Assembly (NCBI GenBank): GCA_009746045.1
Contig: RPFO01000436.1
Location: 2,123,133-2,187,132 of the forward strand
Source: Mesostigma viride
Lineage: Eukaryota; Streptophyta; Mesostigmatophyceae; Mesostigmatales; Mesostigmataceae
Length of the DNA stretch: 64,000 bases
Direction: 5' to 3'
Shown: piece after piece, positions 25,945-36,045 of the stretch
How the letters are laid out: each line of letters starts with the position of its first letter
Position numbering within the stretch: the first letter of the stretch is position 1
Program-made: the position numbers and the translations under genes
The notes under the pieces: model-generated
Databases searched by the model: none
What the model saw: only the letters and a program-made list of their open reading frames with translations
Told to the model about the DNA's origin: nothing

Positions 25945-26377
25945 AAAAGAAAAGAGGCCGACCTTAGCTAGGTGGGTTTGTTTTTGTCCTTTTTTGCGTG
26001 TCATGCGGCCTTGGCCCGGACGGCATTTTTTCGCCACGCAAATGTTGCGTCTGAACAAATGACGCAATGTGGCGTTCTAATTGCCGGCAGCTTACGTAAG
26101 GCTGCCGGGGCTATTAGGTCACATATTGCGTGAGAGAAAGAATCTAGATCTAGTTAATCACTACGCCATGAGCCAAGAAACCTAGACAGTGGCAGGTTTA
26201 TATCTCAACGTAGCTCCTGCCACCTGGCCAAGAAAAACTGGCCAAAGCTTTGGCCACGACTGATCCGGATCAGGCCGCACCGGCCTCAAAAGGTATGTCA
26301 CGTGAACCCAATAACCTAGCTATAGCGGCTACCCTTCCATCTCACTATAAAGAAACTATGTTCAGAGAACCACGATT
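25944..26377 (-). repeat. SDR element 2, A2 repeat
   Basis: 434-bp direct repeat of 30849-31282. It contains an inner inverted repeat, GCCGGCAGC...GCTGCCGGC, around TTACGTAA (about 26080-26110). Confidence 0.95.
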
Positions 26378-26434
26378 CTATTAACCGTGGAACTCCAGGG
26401 TAACCAGACTCTTTATTAAAACAATGAGTGGAGC

Positions 26435-26512
26435 ACATACAAAAGGCAGGCCACATCCCGGCCGCCGATGCTCATGGGAACACTTATTGCTTGGCAAAGG
26501 CTAGCCTTACCC
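26435..26512 (-). repeat. SDR element 2, B1 core
   Basis: 78-bp direct repeat of 25841-25918, joined to A2 by a 57-bp segment that carries an AATAAA on the element's sense strand. Confidence 0.9.
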
Positions 26513-26584
26513 TTATATCCCTCCCTGGCGATCCATGCCAGGGGCAAAGAACCTAGCATAATGACAGAGAAATGAACAACCAAA

Positions 26585-29500
26585 TTAGGTGGAGGGCAAT
26601 TTCAAAATAGCCCGCCAGGCCCGAGGGGGGCAGGCGGCCATGGCCCGAAGAATAACCTCAGGCAGCTGCACCTCCAAACTGCGGTGCAAGCCCACATAAT
26701 GGGCAACCGTGGAGCTGCTAAGCCAGCGCCCCCGGCCCTGGATGTCCCCCATGCTGCGACCCGCGAGGAAATCGTGAGTGGCACCTCCATGCCGCAGCCC
26801 GTGAATGGTGAAAATCTGGGCGACCCCCAAGGCCTGACTCGCAGCCTGCCAAATGCGCCGGAATTGCGGGTAGGTGAAAGGGAACACGGCCTCCCAAGCG
26901 TGCTTACCCGCGATGCAGTGACGGAGGATGGTTTCAGACATCACATCTTCTACCACCACTGACTGAGTCTTGCCCTTAGAGGTCTTGGTAGACCTCAGCA
27001 GTAGGGCGCCCCGTTGAGCCGGCCCAAGCCGAACGTCAGGCTGGAGGCGCACATGGCCAACACGGAGGTTCAGCGCCTCCGAGATTCGCAGGTAATGGCG
27101 GAACACGATGACAACCAGCAGGCCCGCAAGGCGCTGACCTTGCATGACCATCGTGCTGGCAAGTGCAAACGCCGCCTCCCATGGAATGGGAGGAGGGGCA
27201 CGGGGGGGCACAAGTGTTTTCCACCCAGCGAGGACGCCACGGGCCAAGTCCCACCGCTTCACCATACCGGGATAATAAAGTTGCAACCCCATCAAGGCAT
27301 TGACACACACTTGGCGGCTGTACCCCCGAAAATGAGCCCAGGCGACATACGCACAAAATGTCTCCTCAAGGGTGTCAGCTCGTGACGATGACCCGTCCGC
27401 CCGCCCACCAGCCTCCCACCAAGTCAAGAGGGAATCAAGACCACGACGGTAGGCCAGCAAAGTAGCCGGCTTTACTTTCCCCTCTAGCAATGGAAGGTAG
27501 CTAACAGGTGCAGGGGGCCCCGGGTTAGGATGGATGCCTTCCGCGGTCAGGTCGCGCACCCAGCCTGCCAAGAAAGTCGCCATGGATTGGCCGCGAGAAA
27601 CGCCATCGGCTGGTTGAAGTGCACTCGGCGTCCACACCCACTGGGAACGACTCCCCGTGGCGAGGGTCAGCGCGCACAAGCGGCGGCACTGCTTGTTGAG
27701 CTTGTGGGATGAGGACCGCCCCTTAGCCAAGCAGCCCAACGCCGCGGTGGAGTCCACCAACCTCACCACCCGCTTGCCTCGGTTTGCCAAGCTGCGCGCA
27801 CTCCTCTCCACGCCCTTCACTGCAGCCCGCACCTCCTTCTCGTTGATGTGCATCCCCGGATCCCGCCAACGACTCCGGACCCCAACCCGCCATTGCTGGC
27901 TAGTGATTGCTTGTTGCGCCCGCGCGCTCAGTGGCCTAGGGCCAGCGTAGGCCACCTCACTTGGTATGAGCAAAGTCGGGTACCCCCGCACCTCTCGTGC
28001 CCTCGCCAGCTCCGTCACATCGCCCGGCTCCATGGTTGCGTACACGACACCTTGCCCGTAGGTGGACGCGTCAGATGCAACCACCTCACGGGCCAAAGGT
28101 GCGCTTCGGTCAACCCTTAGCATGGGAGCCAAGGCCAGGGCACACTCTAACTCCTCCCGCACCCCGGCCCACAGCACCCAGGATCGCTGCCCCCACCCTT
28201 GCAGGCTGATGAATTTGAAACATTGCTGCCAAATGGACAAGCAGCTGCGGCTTAACATCTGCAGCCACAACCACCGCCCCAAGACGGCAGCCAGCCCCTC
28301 GGCCGTAGCTCGGCCTCGAGTGAGTATAGCCTGCGTGTGGGCGATCACAAGGTTGAGCTGCTTGACCGTTGGTTCCAGCACGCCGTTCCGTCGGTGCACC
28401 ACCCCTAGGGCTTCTAGCTCGTCCCCTTCCAGGCTCGCCATCTTAGTCTTCTCCTTAGACGGCACAAGGTTGTTAGGGAGGTAGCCTTCCTCAATAGCGC
28501 GCGTGATGAGCTGGTTCACCGCCTCGCAGGTCCGCCCGTTGCTGGCCACCAAGTCATCAATAGTGATGGACAGCATGGGGGCAGGGGGGTTTTCCAGGTC
28601 AATCTGAAGCTCCCCGGCGCGCTCCTCCTTGTACTCGATGGCCAAGCGCAGTGGCTGGCCACACTCGTCGCGCACCAAGGTGAGCTCACCTGCGCTTGAG
28701 AGGTAGTTGACCTGGCGCCTCGGATCCAGGGCACCGGTCATGTAGAGCACCATCTCATGGATGGCCTCCCCCAGCGCCACCGCATGGGAATGTCCCATGG
28801 CCAGCACCTTGAGCACGGGCCACACCTTCCGCCTGGGCCCTGCCAGACCTACGCTAGTCGACCACACACTAGGAAGCCCTTGGTAGTCCCACCACCACTC
28901 GGGCACCTCGATGGAATAGTAGTATGACACGAGGTCGCTCTTGGCGCAGTAGCACCAGCCTTTGATGTAGACCTCCACGAGGATGCCCAGGTGGGGTAGC
29001 AGGATCTTGGGGGGGTCCACCCACAGCAGGTTGCCCAGCTTCCTGTTGACGATGAACCGAAGCTCACCCACCCCCTTGGCCACTCCAAAGCAGCCATCCA
29101 CCCACTTGGGCCGCCTCTCCCGGAACGCCACCATGCCCACGCCCGCTGCCCGGCTCATGAGCTTGCCCCATTCAGCCATGGAGCATCCCCGGCTGGGCTT
29201 GGGCACATTCCAATACTTTGCGCTCGCCACGACCGCTGGCTTGATGCAGTTCTCTTCGCTGGCATATATCTCCCGCCAGCTCGGCCGCATAGCCAACAGG
29301 TCGAGCAGCCGTGCCTTCCCCGCCACCTCCGCCTTTGGTAGACTCACCGCGTCCGCGCGCAGTTGTTCATACTTATTCTGCTTCCCATATATTGCATCAG
29401 CACCTTCTTGCTCCTGGCCTGTCGCAACGCCCCCTACGCGGCGACTGTGCCAGGTGCAGTGCCTCTTGACCCTCGCAAGGGCCTCCTCCCTCCCCTTAGA

Positions 29501-29839
29501 GCACGCCCCTCTAGGGTTAGGAGGAGGGTCTTGCCCCCCTCCCCACAGCCAATTAAGCCAACGCACTACCTTGCATTGCAGTGTGTACTCGCGGTGGCGG
29601 CGCGTGGCACGCTGTCGCCGGCGTGCCGATCTCACCCTGCCCCACGCGGTGTACGCTGGCCTAAGTGGGTATGGCAGCGGGAAAAGGGAGCGGTCCCGCT
29701 GGGATTCTATTTCCCTACTTGTTGAGCCTTGCTGAGCTTGTCCAAGAGGATGGCAGTTTGGAGAGCTGCCTTGACAGCCGGGGTGGCTGACAGTGCAGCC
29801 TCCTCCCCCAATGGCAGGAGGTGGCTGGCCACCTTCCAC
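26585..29839 (-). CDS. YR-retrotransposon polyprotein: reverse transcriptase, RNase H, 2A-like site, tyrosine recombinase
   Basis: Open frame of 1084 codons; the first codons overlap the ORF1 tail out of frame and the first ATG lies far in (~residue 187), so translation probably depends on ORF1. RT spans ~190-500, with CAKSDLVSYYYS (motif A) and LSITIDDLVASNG (xDD site). RNase H runs ~590-760, with VASDASTYGQGV, HINEKEVRA, RLVDSTAALG and QPADGVSRG. Then comes DLTAEGIHPNPGP, with the predicted separation before residue ~774. The recombinase fills the C-terminus: RHYLRISEALNL (R ~916), HGLRHGGATH (H-x-x-R ~1011) and GRGRW...AHYVG (nucleophile Y ~1048). All key recombinase residues are present, so the element looks competent. 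Confidence 0.88.
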   Translation of the reverse strand: MEGGQPPPAIGGGGCTVSHPGCQGSSPNCHPLGQAQQGSTSREIESQRDRSLFPLPYPLRPAYTAWGRVRSARRRQRATRRHREYTLQCKVVRWLNWLWGGGQDPPPNPRGACSKGREEALARVKRHCTWHSRRVGGVATGQEQEGADAIYGKQNKYEQLRADAVSLPKAEVAGKARLLDLLAMRPSWREIYASEENCIKPAVVASAKYWNVPKPSRGCSMAEWGKLMSRAAGVGMVAFRERRPKWVDGCFGVAKGVGELRFIVNRKLGNLLWVDPPKILLPHLGILVEVYIKGWCYCAKSDLVSYYYSIEVPEWWWDYQGLPSVWSTSVGLAGPRRKVWPVLKVLAMGHSHAVALGEAIHEMVLYMTGALDPRRQVNYLSSAGELTLVRDECGQPLRLAIEYKEERAGELQIDLENPPAPMLSITIDDLVASNGRTCEAVNQLITRAIEEGYLPNNLVPSKEKTKMASLEGDELEALGVVHRRNGVLEPTVKQLNLVIAHTQAILTRGRATAEGLAAVLGRWLWLQMLSRSCLSIWQQCFKFISLQGWGQRSWVLWAGVREELECALALAPMLRVDRSAPLAREVVASDASTYGQGVVYATMEPGDVTELARAREVRGYPTLLIPSEVAYAGPRPLSARAQQAITSQQWRVGVRSRWRDPGMHINEKEVRAAVKGVERSARSLANRGKRVVRLVDSTAALGCLAKGRSSSHKLNKQCRRLCALTLATGSRSQWVWTPSALQPADGVSRGQSMATFLAGWVRDLTAEGIHPNPGPPAPVSYLPLLEGKVKPATLLAYRRGLDSLLTWWEAGGRADGSSSRADTLEETFCAYVAWAHFRGYSRQVCVNALMGLQLYYPGMVKRWDLARGVLAGWKTLVPPRAPPPIPWEAAFALASTMVMQGQRLAGLLVVIVFRHYLRISEALNLRVGHVRLQPDVRLGPAQRGALLLRSTKTSKGKTQSVVVEDVMSETILRHCIAGKHAWEAVFPFTYPQFRRIWQAASQALGVAQIFTIHGLRHGGATHDFLAGRSMGDIQGRGRWLSSSTVAHYVGLHRSLEVQLPEVILRAMAACPPRAWRAILKLPST
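27515..27553 (-). other. 2A-like ribosome-skipping motif between RNase H and recombinase
   Basis: Codons read DLTAEGIHPNPGP. NPGP (27515-27526) matches the invariant 2A end, preceded by G-I-H-P, a pattern like the DVHPNPGP and related motifs reported from non-LTR retrotransposons. Skipping would free the ~310-residue recombinase from RT/RNase H. Confidence 0.55.
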
Positions 29840-30761
29840 CCCCCCCTCCTTGCCCTTCCACCTGCAGCAAGGCCGCCACCACCCTCATTAGGTACTCCAT
29901 GCCCACAAGCTCCCCGGCTGCTGAGCCCAGCTCCTTGAGAAGGGTGTCCATGGCCAATGCAATGTTCATGACAATTTTCCTGTTCTCCATGTTCCGCCAA
30001 TTTCCAGGCTTTACCGTCATGACCCACGACCGGATTCCCATCCCATTGTCGCTGGCGTCCTCCAACACCCCCGGCAGCACCCGCTCCGAAACCCGATATT
30101 TCACGCTCTTGGCTCGGCTTGGCAGCGCCACCCCTTTCGAGGCCTTGAAGTGGCTTCCCGCCCCCTCCATTCCTCCCAGCGCTGCCTTCAAACCTTGCAT
30201 GAATTTCTCGGCTGCGACCTCCCCCTCCTCGTCCTCCTCGTCGTCCTGATTTTCGGTTTCCGGAGGTGCCCCAACGAATGTCGCCAACCTCGCCCTCATT
30301 TCCTTTCCGACAGCCCCCCCACCTGCCGAAACCTTGGCCGCGCCTTTCGGCTTGGCCATTTTTCGCTGCGCAGGTGTCGTTGGTGGCAGCGCCTGATCCT
30401 CCTCCTCGTCCGCCGCGAGATCTGCCACGGCCAGCAGTTTTGCCACCAACGTTCCGTTTGGGTCACGTGCGTCCAACACGTCGCCAACATCAACGTGATC
30501 GGCCAGCAACTGCACGACAGACTTCAGCTGGCTCGAGCTCCACGAGCTGGCGTCCGTCACCCAGTCCTCGGCACCGAAGACCTGCTCGACTGCCCCCACC
30601 GCCTCTGCGGGGCTGATGCACTTGGCGAGCAGAGTGGCGAGCTGCTTCTTTTTGGCGCTGAAGGCGACTGGCGCGTGACTGGCGGCAGCAGCCCGCGGTG
30701 TGGGCGTCCCGTCCTCCCCGCGCGCTGCCTGCCCTCCTGTAGCTTTGCGCCCCTTCGGCAT
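29707..30761 (-). CDS. ORF1 (Gag-like) of the YR retrotransposon, one homopolymer frameshift
   Basis: ATG at 30761 (MPKGRKATGG). It is an alanine-rich, helical protein with a basic start, a KKKQLATLLAKC helix, an acidic DDEEDEEGEVAAEKF stretch and a conserved-looking core (RSWVMTVKPGNWRNMENRKI, then VMNIALAMDTLLKELG). The frame shifts at the C8 run 29839-29846; across it the natural continuation is LLPLGEEAALSATPAVKAAL, ending at 29707, giving ~351 residues. There is no zinc knuckle. By position, first in the element and ahead of RT, it corresponds to the Gag-like ORF of DIRS-group elements. The frameshift is probably a sequencing error. Confidence 0.7.
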
Positions 30762-30848
30762 TGCTGCTCAGGGCCAAAAATGGCTCCGACAGTACAGGTT
30801 CGTCAAACCAGAGGTTCGTTTCCCCTGGCTTGCTGTCGCCGCCCTCGT

Positions 30849-31282
30849 GAAAAGAAAAGAGGCCGACCTTAGCTAGGTGGGTTTGTTTTTGTCCTTTTTT
30901 GCGTGTCATGCGGCCTTGGCCCGGACGGCATTTTTTCGCCACGCAAATGTTGCGTCTGAACAAATGACGCAATGTGGCGTTCTAATTGCCGGCAGCTTAC
31001 GTAAGGCTGCCGGGGCTATTAGGTCACATATTGCGTGAGAGAAAGAATCTAGATCTAGTTAATCACTACGCCATGAGCCAAGAAACCTAGACAGTGGCAG
31101 GTTTATATCTCAACGTAGCTCCTGCCACCTGGCCAAGAAAAACTGGCCAAAGCTTTGGCCACGACTGATCCGGATCAGGCCGCACCGGCCTCAAAAGGTA
31201 TGTCACGTGAACCCAATAACCTAGCTATAGCGGCTACCCTTCCATCTCACTATAAAGAAACTATGTTCAGAGAACCACGATT
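30849..31282 (-). repeat. SDR element 2, A1 repeat (left end in element sense)
   Basis: 434-bp direct repeat of 25944-26377; its outer edge abuts the host ATGCATTTATTG. Confidence 0.95.
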
Positions 31283-31445
31283 ATGCATTTATTGATTACA
31301 TCCATAGTGCCCAACTTTCCAGCTGCCAACGGCCGTTGGCGCAGAGAAAATCAAACCCTAATTTGCAGGTTCCAACGGCCGTTGGCGCAAAGAAAATCAA
31401 ACCCTAATTTGCAGGTTCCAACGGCCTTTGGCGCAAGAAAATCAC

Positions 31446-31614
31446 ACAAAAGAGACCTTTCACCCTCCTTGGGCTTAAAATCCAGCTTAATGTCCGGCAG
31501 AAGCCTGAGCGCGCTCTTAACCACTCCCAGAAGCCTGTCTTCCAAGTCGCCACGCTTTTGTTTCCATTCGGTAATATCGATCCACTCGCCCCCCTTCGTC
31601 CTGTAGAACGACAT
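31446..31614 (-). pseudogene. Truncated copy of the 31876-32493 gene
   Basis: From an ATG at 31614 the frame MSFYRTKGGEWID, then LEDRLLGVVKSALRLLPDIK, repeats the start of the intact gene (with ten extra residues, ITEWKQKRGD), then breaks off at GERSLL and runs into palindrome-bearing spacer. The same upstream cassette precedes it. It is a partial segmental duplication. Confidence 0.75.
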
Positions 31615-31630
31615 CTGCAAACCACCGACA

Positions 31631-31672
31631 GCGTTTGATATACATTTCTCACCGTCAACGGCCGTTGGCTTG
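31631..31672 (-). promoter_or_regulatory. Shared upstream cassette, copy 2
   Basis: Same palindrome core plus GAGAAATGTATATCAAA block as 25687-25725, ahead of the truncated gene. Confidence 0.5.
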
Positions 31673-31875
31673 AAAAAACTCTTAACAACAAAATGATTAC
31701 GCGCACGAAAATCACACCATTTTCCAGCCTCCAACGGCCGTTGGCGCAGGAGCAATGCACGAAAAAAATTTTTATTATGCATTTATTGATTACATCCATA
31801 GTGCCACGTGGCGAATCACACCCAACTTTCCAGCTGCCAACGGCCGTTGGCGCAAAGAAAATCACACCCAACACT

Positions 31876-32493
31876 TCAGTCGCATAATCGATTCGCGTCA
31901 GTCACGCACTCGAACTTGTACTCCTGCCCCAACGCGGACATCACCTCACGAACCGCTTTCTCAAACTCGTCAACACCGTCGGGTCCCCACTCATGCACGT
32001 ATTCCCTCAACCAGAACATGCAATCTCCAGCAGACACGAACAGCCGGTCGATGATCAGGTCAGTGTGATGCTTGAAGTACTTGCCGTCCTTCAAGATGAC
32101 CCATTCGAACCGTCCCACCTCCCCTAAACCCTTAAACCCTTCTCCCCTATCATATGGCCGCGTCATCGGTATCCAACTTTCATTACCATCAGCATCGATC
32201 GACTGAAAACAAATTGGGCTGGGTATTGATGGATCATAGGGCCTTATAGCACCACACCTCACAAGCACCTCCTCAAATGGCTCTACGGTCGGCTTTGGGA
32301 GTCCCCGACCCTCGATATTGAAAACAAGAGCCGCGGCCTTCGCGACATCCGGTCTCAAAAGAGACCTTTCACCCTCCTTGGGCTTAAAATCCAGCTTAAT
32401 GTCCGGCAGAAGCCTGAGCGCGCTCTTAACCACTCCCAGAAGCCTGTCTTCCAAGTTGATCCACTCGCCCCCCTCCGTCCTGTAGAACGTCAT
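31876..32493 (-). CDS. Unrecognised protein (~205 residues)
   Basis: ATG at 32493 directly after TTGCAG, 40 bp downstream of the palindrome core. The protein is soluble, rich in Trp, Glu and Asp, with TFYRTEGGEWINLEDRLL at the start and a Trp/Tyr-rich C-terminal half (MFWLREYVHEWGPDGVDEF, then EKAVREVMSALGQEYKFECV). No domain is recognised. A truncated duplicate lies at 31446-31614, and both keep the same upstream cassette. A palindrome starts 26 bp beyond the stop (31837-31850). Confidence 0.6.
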   Translation of the reverse strand: MTFYRTEGGEWINLEDRLLGVVKSALRLLPDIKLDFKPKEGERSLLRPDVAKAAALVFNIEGRGLPKPTVEPFEEVLVRCGAIRPYDPSIPSPICFQSIDADGNESWIPMTRPYDRGEGFKGLGEVGRFEWVILKDGKYFKHHTDLIIDRLFVSAGDCMFWLREYVHEWGPDGVDEFEKAVREVMSALGQEYKFECVTDANRLCD

Positions 32494-32512
32494 CTGCAAC
32501 CCACCGACACCG

Positions 32513-32550
32513 TTTGATATACATTTCTCACCGTCAACGGCCGTTGGCTT
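32513..32550 (-). promoter_or_regulatory. Shared upstream cassette, copy 3
   Basis: Palindrome core at 32535 plus the GAGAAATGTATATCAAA block, ending ~20 bp before the ATG at 32493. Confidence 0.5.
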
Positions 32551-32877
32551 GAAAAAACAACAAGAATTTTAAGATTTATTACGCGCACAAAGCACACACT
32601 AGTTTTCAGTCTCCAACGGCCGTTGGCGCACGAAAAATGTTTTATTATGCATTTATTAATTACATCCATGGTGCCACGTGGCAAACCACACCCTACTTCC
32701 GGGTGCGAAGAAAATCAAACGCTAATTTGAAAGTTCCAACGGCCGTTGGCGCAAGAAAATCACACCCAAAATGCCTTCAGTCGCAGAATCCATTCCCCTC
32801 ACGCAGTCGAACAGGGGTACTGTTCCCCCAGCGCGGACATCGCCTCACAAATCGCCCTTGGGTACGATTCAGTCCCA

Positions 32878-33668
32878 TCAAAAAACCTTGAACATTTCAC
32901 CTTTGAACTTGAAATGCACTTCACCCCCCATCCGAATTGCAAGTCCGGCCAAATTGACACCAGACCAGCTGTCTGTAACGTCGCCGTGCATAGTGCTGAG
33001 AGACTTTCTCGCCTCACGATACTTGTTACACCACTTCTTGTGTTCCTCCCAGTCCGCACGCTGGCATTCGGCAGCACAATACCGGACGTCTCGACAACCC
33101 CCGCACTTGCGGTGGACACCCTCCATCACAGAGCACGCCTTATTCGAGCAACACTTTGGAAGCGAGCCGAGCATCGGCCCTCCCACCCCCGGGAGAACGA
33201 TCATCCGTGAAAACGTCAATTTCACGGACTCGGAATTCCCGAATGTAAAATGGAAACCTTCAAACCCCCCCCCTCTACTCTCGCCGATACGGTCAATCTC
33301 GGCTGCGCCTCACTCGCGTCTGGAAATTTCCCCCACTGGTCTTTCTCCCACTGGTCCCACCCAACCTTTCCGACATACGACACCAAAAGTCGAAACTCGA
33401 CGTCTCGATTGAGTGGAACCCGATCCGCCGGCGTGGGCTTGTAGAATCCGCCAGCCAAGGCGAAGTACATGTCCAGCAACTGGAGATTAATCTGTCGTCC
33501 TACTGAGGCGAACGAGTCATACACGACCAAAACCGCAAACTGGCGACCCAGGCGCTTCTCGTGCTGCCGTACCCATCCGTGGATCTCGCGAGCCCGGTTA
33601 AGTACGTTTGCTGCCACGCAGGCAATCGCAGCGCGGGTCGAAGATTCCAGCTCGCCCGTCTCCGCCAT
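32878..33668 (-). CDS. Novel N-domain plus MYND zinc finger protein, copy 1 (one frameshift)
   Basis: ATG at 33668 (MAETGELES). Residues ~30-110 share a domain with the 39014 gene: AVLVVYDSFASVGRQ...LLDMYFALAGGFYKP...EFRLLVSYVG. After a one-base shift at the C9 run (33265-33273) the frame continues FEGFHFTFGNSESVKLTF and then a MYND finger: CCSNKAC...RKCGGCRDVRYCAAECQRADW...HKKWC. MYND fingers bind proline-rich peptides; the N-terminal domain is unknown to me. The total is ~263 residues. The shift at a nine-base homopolymer is likely an assembly error, because sequence on both sides matches the paralogue. Confidence 0.72.
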
Positions 33669-33689
33669 CCCTCCCCTGCGCCAATTGGC

Positions 33690-36045
33690 ACGTGCGTAAT
33701 ACGTAAGTAATGTTTTTCAAGTCGAACGGCCGTTGGCTCACAACCCCCCTGTGGGAAGGGTGGATGCCTTACGAACCATTCAACCACATCTTTATGCTCA
33801 GCTAGATTTTTGGAGGCCTTTCTTGGAAGGCACATGGTAATAACCATCACTAAGCTGCATAAAAGACACATCCTGCCTTACTGCCACCAAATGAAACGAA
33901 TGAAATGCACATGGTAATGTTTTTCAATTCCAACGGCCGTTGGCTCACAACCCCCCTGTGGGAAGGGTGGATGCCTTACGAACCATCAACCCATCTTTAT
34001 GCTCAGCTAGATTTTTGGAGGCCTTTCTAGGAGAAAAATGGTAATAGCCACCACTAAGCTGCATGAAAGACACATCCTGCCTTATTGCCACCAATTAAAC
34101 GAATGAAATGCACATGGTAATGTTTTTCAAGTCCAACGGCCGTTGGCTCACAACCCCCCTGTGGGAAGGGTGGATGCCTTACGAACCATTCAACCACATC
34201 TTTATGCTCAGCTAGATTTTTGGAGGCCTTTCTTGGAAGAAAAATGGTAATAGCCACCACTAAGCTGAATGAAAGATACATCCTGGCTGATTGCCAACCC
34301 ACTCAAAGGAATGAAATGCACATGATAATGTTTTTCAAGTCCAACGGCCGTTGGCTCACAACCCCCCTCTGGGAAGGGTGGATGCCTTACGAACCATTCA
34401 ACCACATCTTTATGCTCAGCTAGATTTTTGGAGGCCTTTCTTGGAAGAAAAATGGTAATAGCCACCACTAAGCTGAATGAAAGATACATCCTGGCTGATT
34501 GCCAACCCACTCAAAGGAATGAAATGCACATGATAATGTTTTTCAAGTCCAACGGCCGTTGGCTCACAACCCCCCTGGGAAGGGTGGATGCCTTACGAAC
34601 CAGTCAAGCCCATCTTTATGCTCAGCTAGATTTTTGGAGGCCTTTCTTGGAAGAAAAATGGTAATAGCCACCACTAAGCTGAATGAAAGATACATCCTGG
34701 CTGATTGCCAACCCACTCAAAGGAATGAAATGCACATGATAATGTTTTTCAAGTCCAACGGCCGTTGGCTCACAACCCCCCTCTGGGAAGGGTGGATGCC
34801 TTACGAACCAGTCAACCCATCTTTATGCTCAGCTAGATTTTTGGAGGCCTTTCTTGGAAGAAAAATGGTAATAGCCACCACTAAGCTGCATGAAAGACAC
34901 ATCCTGCTTATTGCCACCCAATCAAACGAATGAAATGCACATGATAATGTTTTTCAAGTCCAACGGCCGTTGGCTCACAACCCCCCTATGGGAAGGGTGG
35001 ATGCCTTACGAACCAGTCAACCACATCTTTATGCTCAGCTAGATTTTTGGAGGCCTTTCTTGGAAGAATGGTAATAGCCATCACTAAGCTGAATGAAAGA
35101 CATCCTGGCTGATTGCCACCCACTCAAAGGAATGAAATGCACATGATAATGTTTTTCAAGTCCAACGGCCGTTGGCTCACAACCCCCCTCTGGGAAGGGT
35201 GGATGCCTTACGAACCAGTCAAGCCCATCTTTATGCTCAGCTAGATTTTTGGAGGCCTTTCTTGGAAGAAAAATGGTAATAGCCACCACTAAGCTGAATG
35301 AAAGATACATCCTGGCTGATTGCCAACCCACTCAAAGGAATGAAATGCACATGATAATGTTTTTCAAGTCCAACGGCCGTTGGCTCACAACCCCCCTCTG
35401 GGAAGGGTGGATGCCTTACGAACCAGTCAAGCCCATCTTTATGCTCAGCTAGATTTTTTGGAGGCCTTTCTTGGAAGAAAAATGGTAATAGCCACCACTA
35501 AGCTGCATGAAAGACACATCCTGCCTTATTGCCACCCAATCAAACGAATGAAATGCACATGATAATGTTTTTTAAGTCTAACGGCCGTTGGCTCACAACC
35601 CCCCTGGGAAGGGTGGATGCCTTACGAACCAGTCAACCACATCTTTATGCTCAGCTAGTTTTTTTGGAGGCCTTTCTAGGAAGGCACATGGTAATAACCA
35701 CACTAAGCTGCATGAAAGACACATCCTGCCTTATTGCCACCCAATGAAACGAATGAAATGCACATGATAATGTTTTTCCAATTCCAACGGCCGTTTGCTC
35801 ACAACCCCCCTCTGGGAAGGGTGGATGCCTTACGAACCAGTCAAGCCCCATCTTTATGCTCAGCTAGTTTTTTTGGAGGCCTTTCTAGGAGAAAAATGGT
35901 AAATAGCCACCACTAAGCTGCATGAAAGACACATCCTGGCTGCTTGCCACCCTATCAAACGAATAAAAAGCACATGATAATGTTTTTCCAATTCCAACGG
36001 CCGTTGGCTCACAACCCCCTTCGGGTAGAGGCCTTACGGACCAGT
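33690..36045 (+). repeat. ~206-bp tandem repeat, about 12 copies, each with one palindrome
   Basis: Each unit runs from the palindrome through TGGCTCACAACCCCCCT, GGATGCCTTACGAACCA, CTTTATGCTCAGCTAG, GGAGGCCTTTCT and TGAAATGCACATGATAATG. Palindrome starts are spaced 203-211 bp from 33722 to 35994. Copies with a damaged palindrome (33722, 35578, 35784) sit toward the ends. No coding is assigned. Confidence 0.93.

Larger units (their letters stand above)
25826..31282 (-). mobile_element. Autonomous split-direct-repeat tyrosine-recombinase retrotransposon (PAT/Ngaro-like)
   Basis: Read on the minus strand: A1 (31282-30849), ORF1, ORF2 (RT-RNase H-YR), B1 (26512-26378), A2 (26377-25944), 25-bp spacer, B2 (25918-25826). 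A copies are both 434 bp and look identical; the B copies share 78 bp (25841-25918, 26435-26512) plus an end CTATTAACC. No methyltransferase was seen. The insertion point is defined by empty-site relatives in this window (31757-31800): the host reads ATTTTTATT on the left and ATGCATTTATTG on the right, with only a shared ATT and no target duplication. That is as expected for recombinase-mediated integration of a circle. Confidence 0.9.

Noticed and set aside
33772-35916. 60-125-codon frames with FLGRKMVIATTKL
   Set aside because: They recur once per 206-bp repeat unit and are broken by indels between copies.
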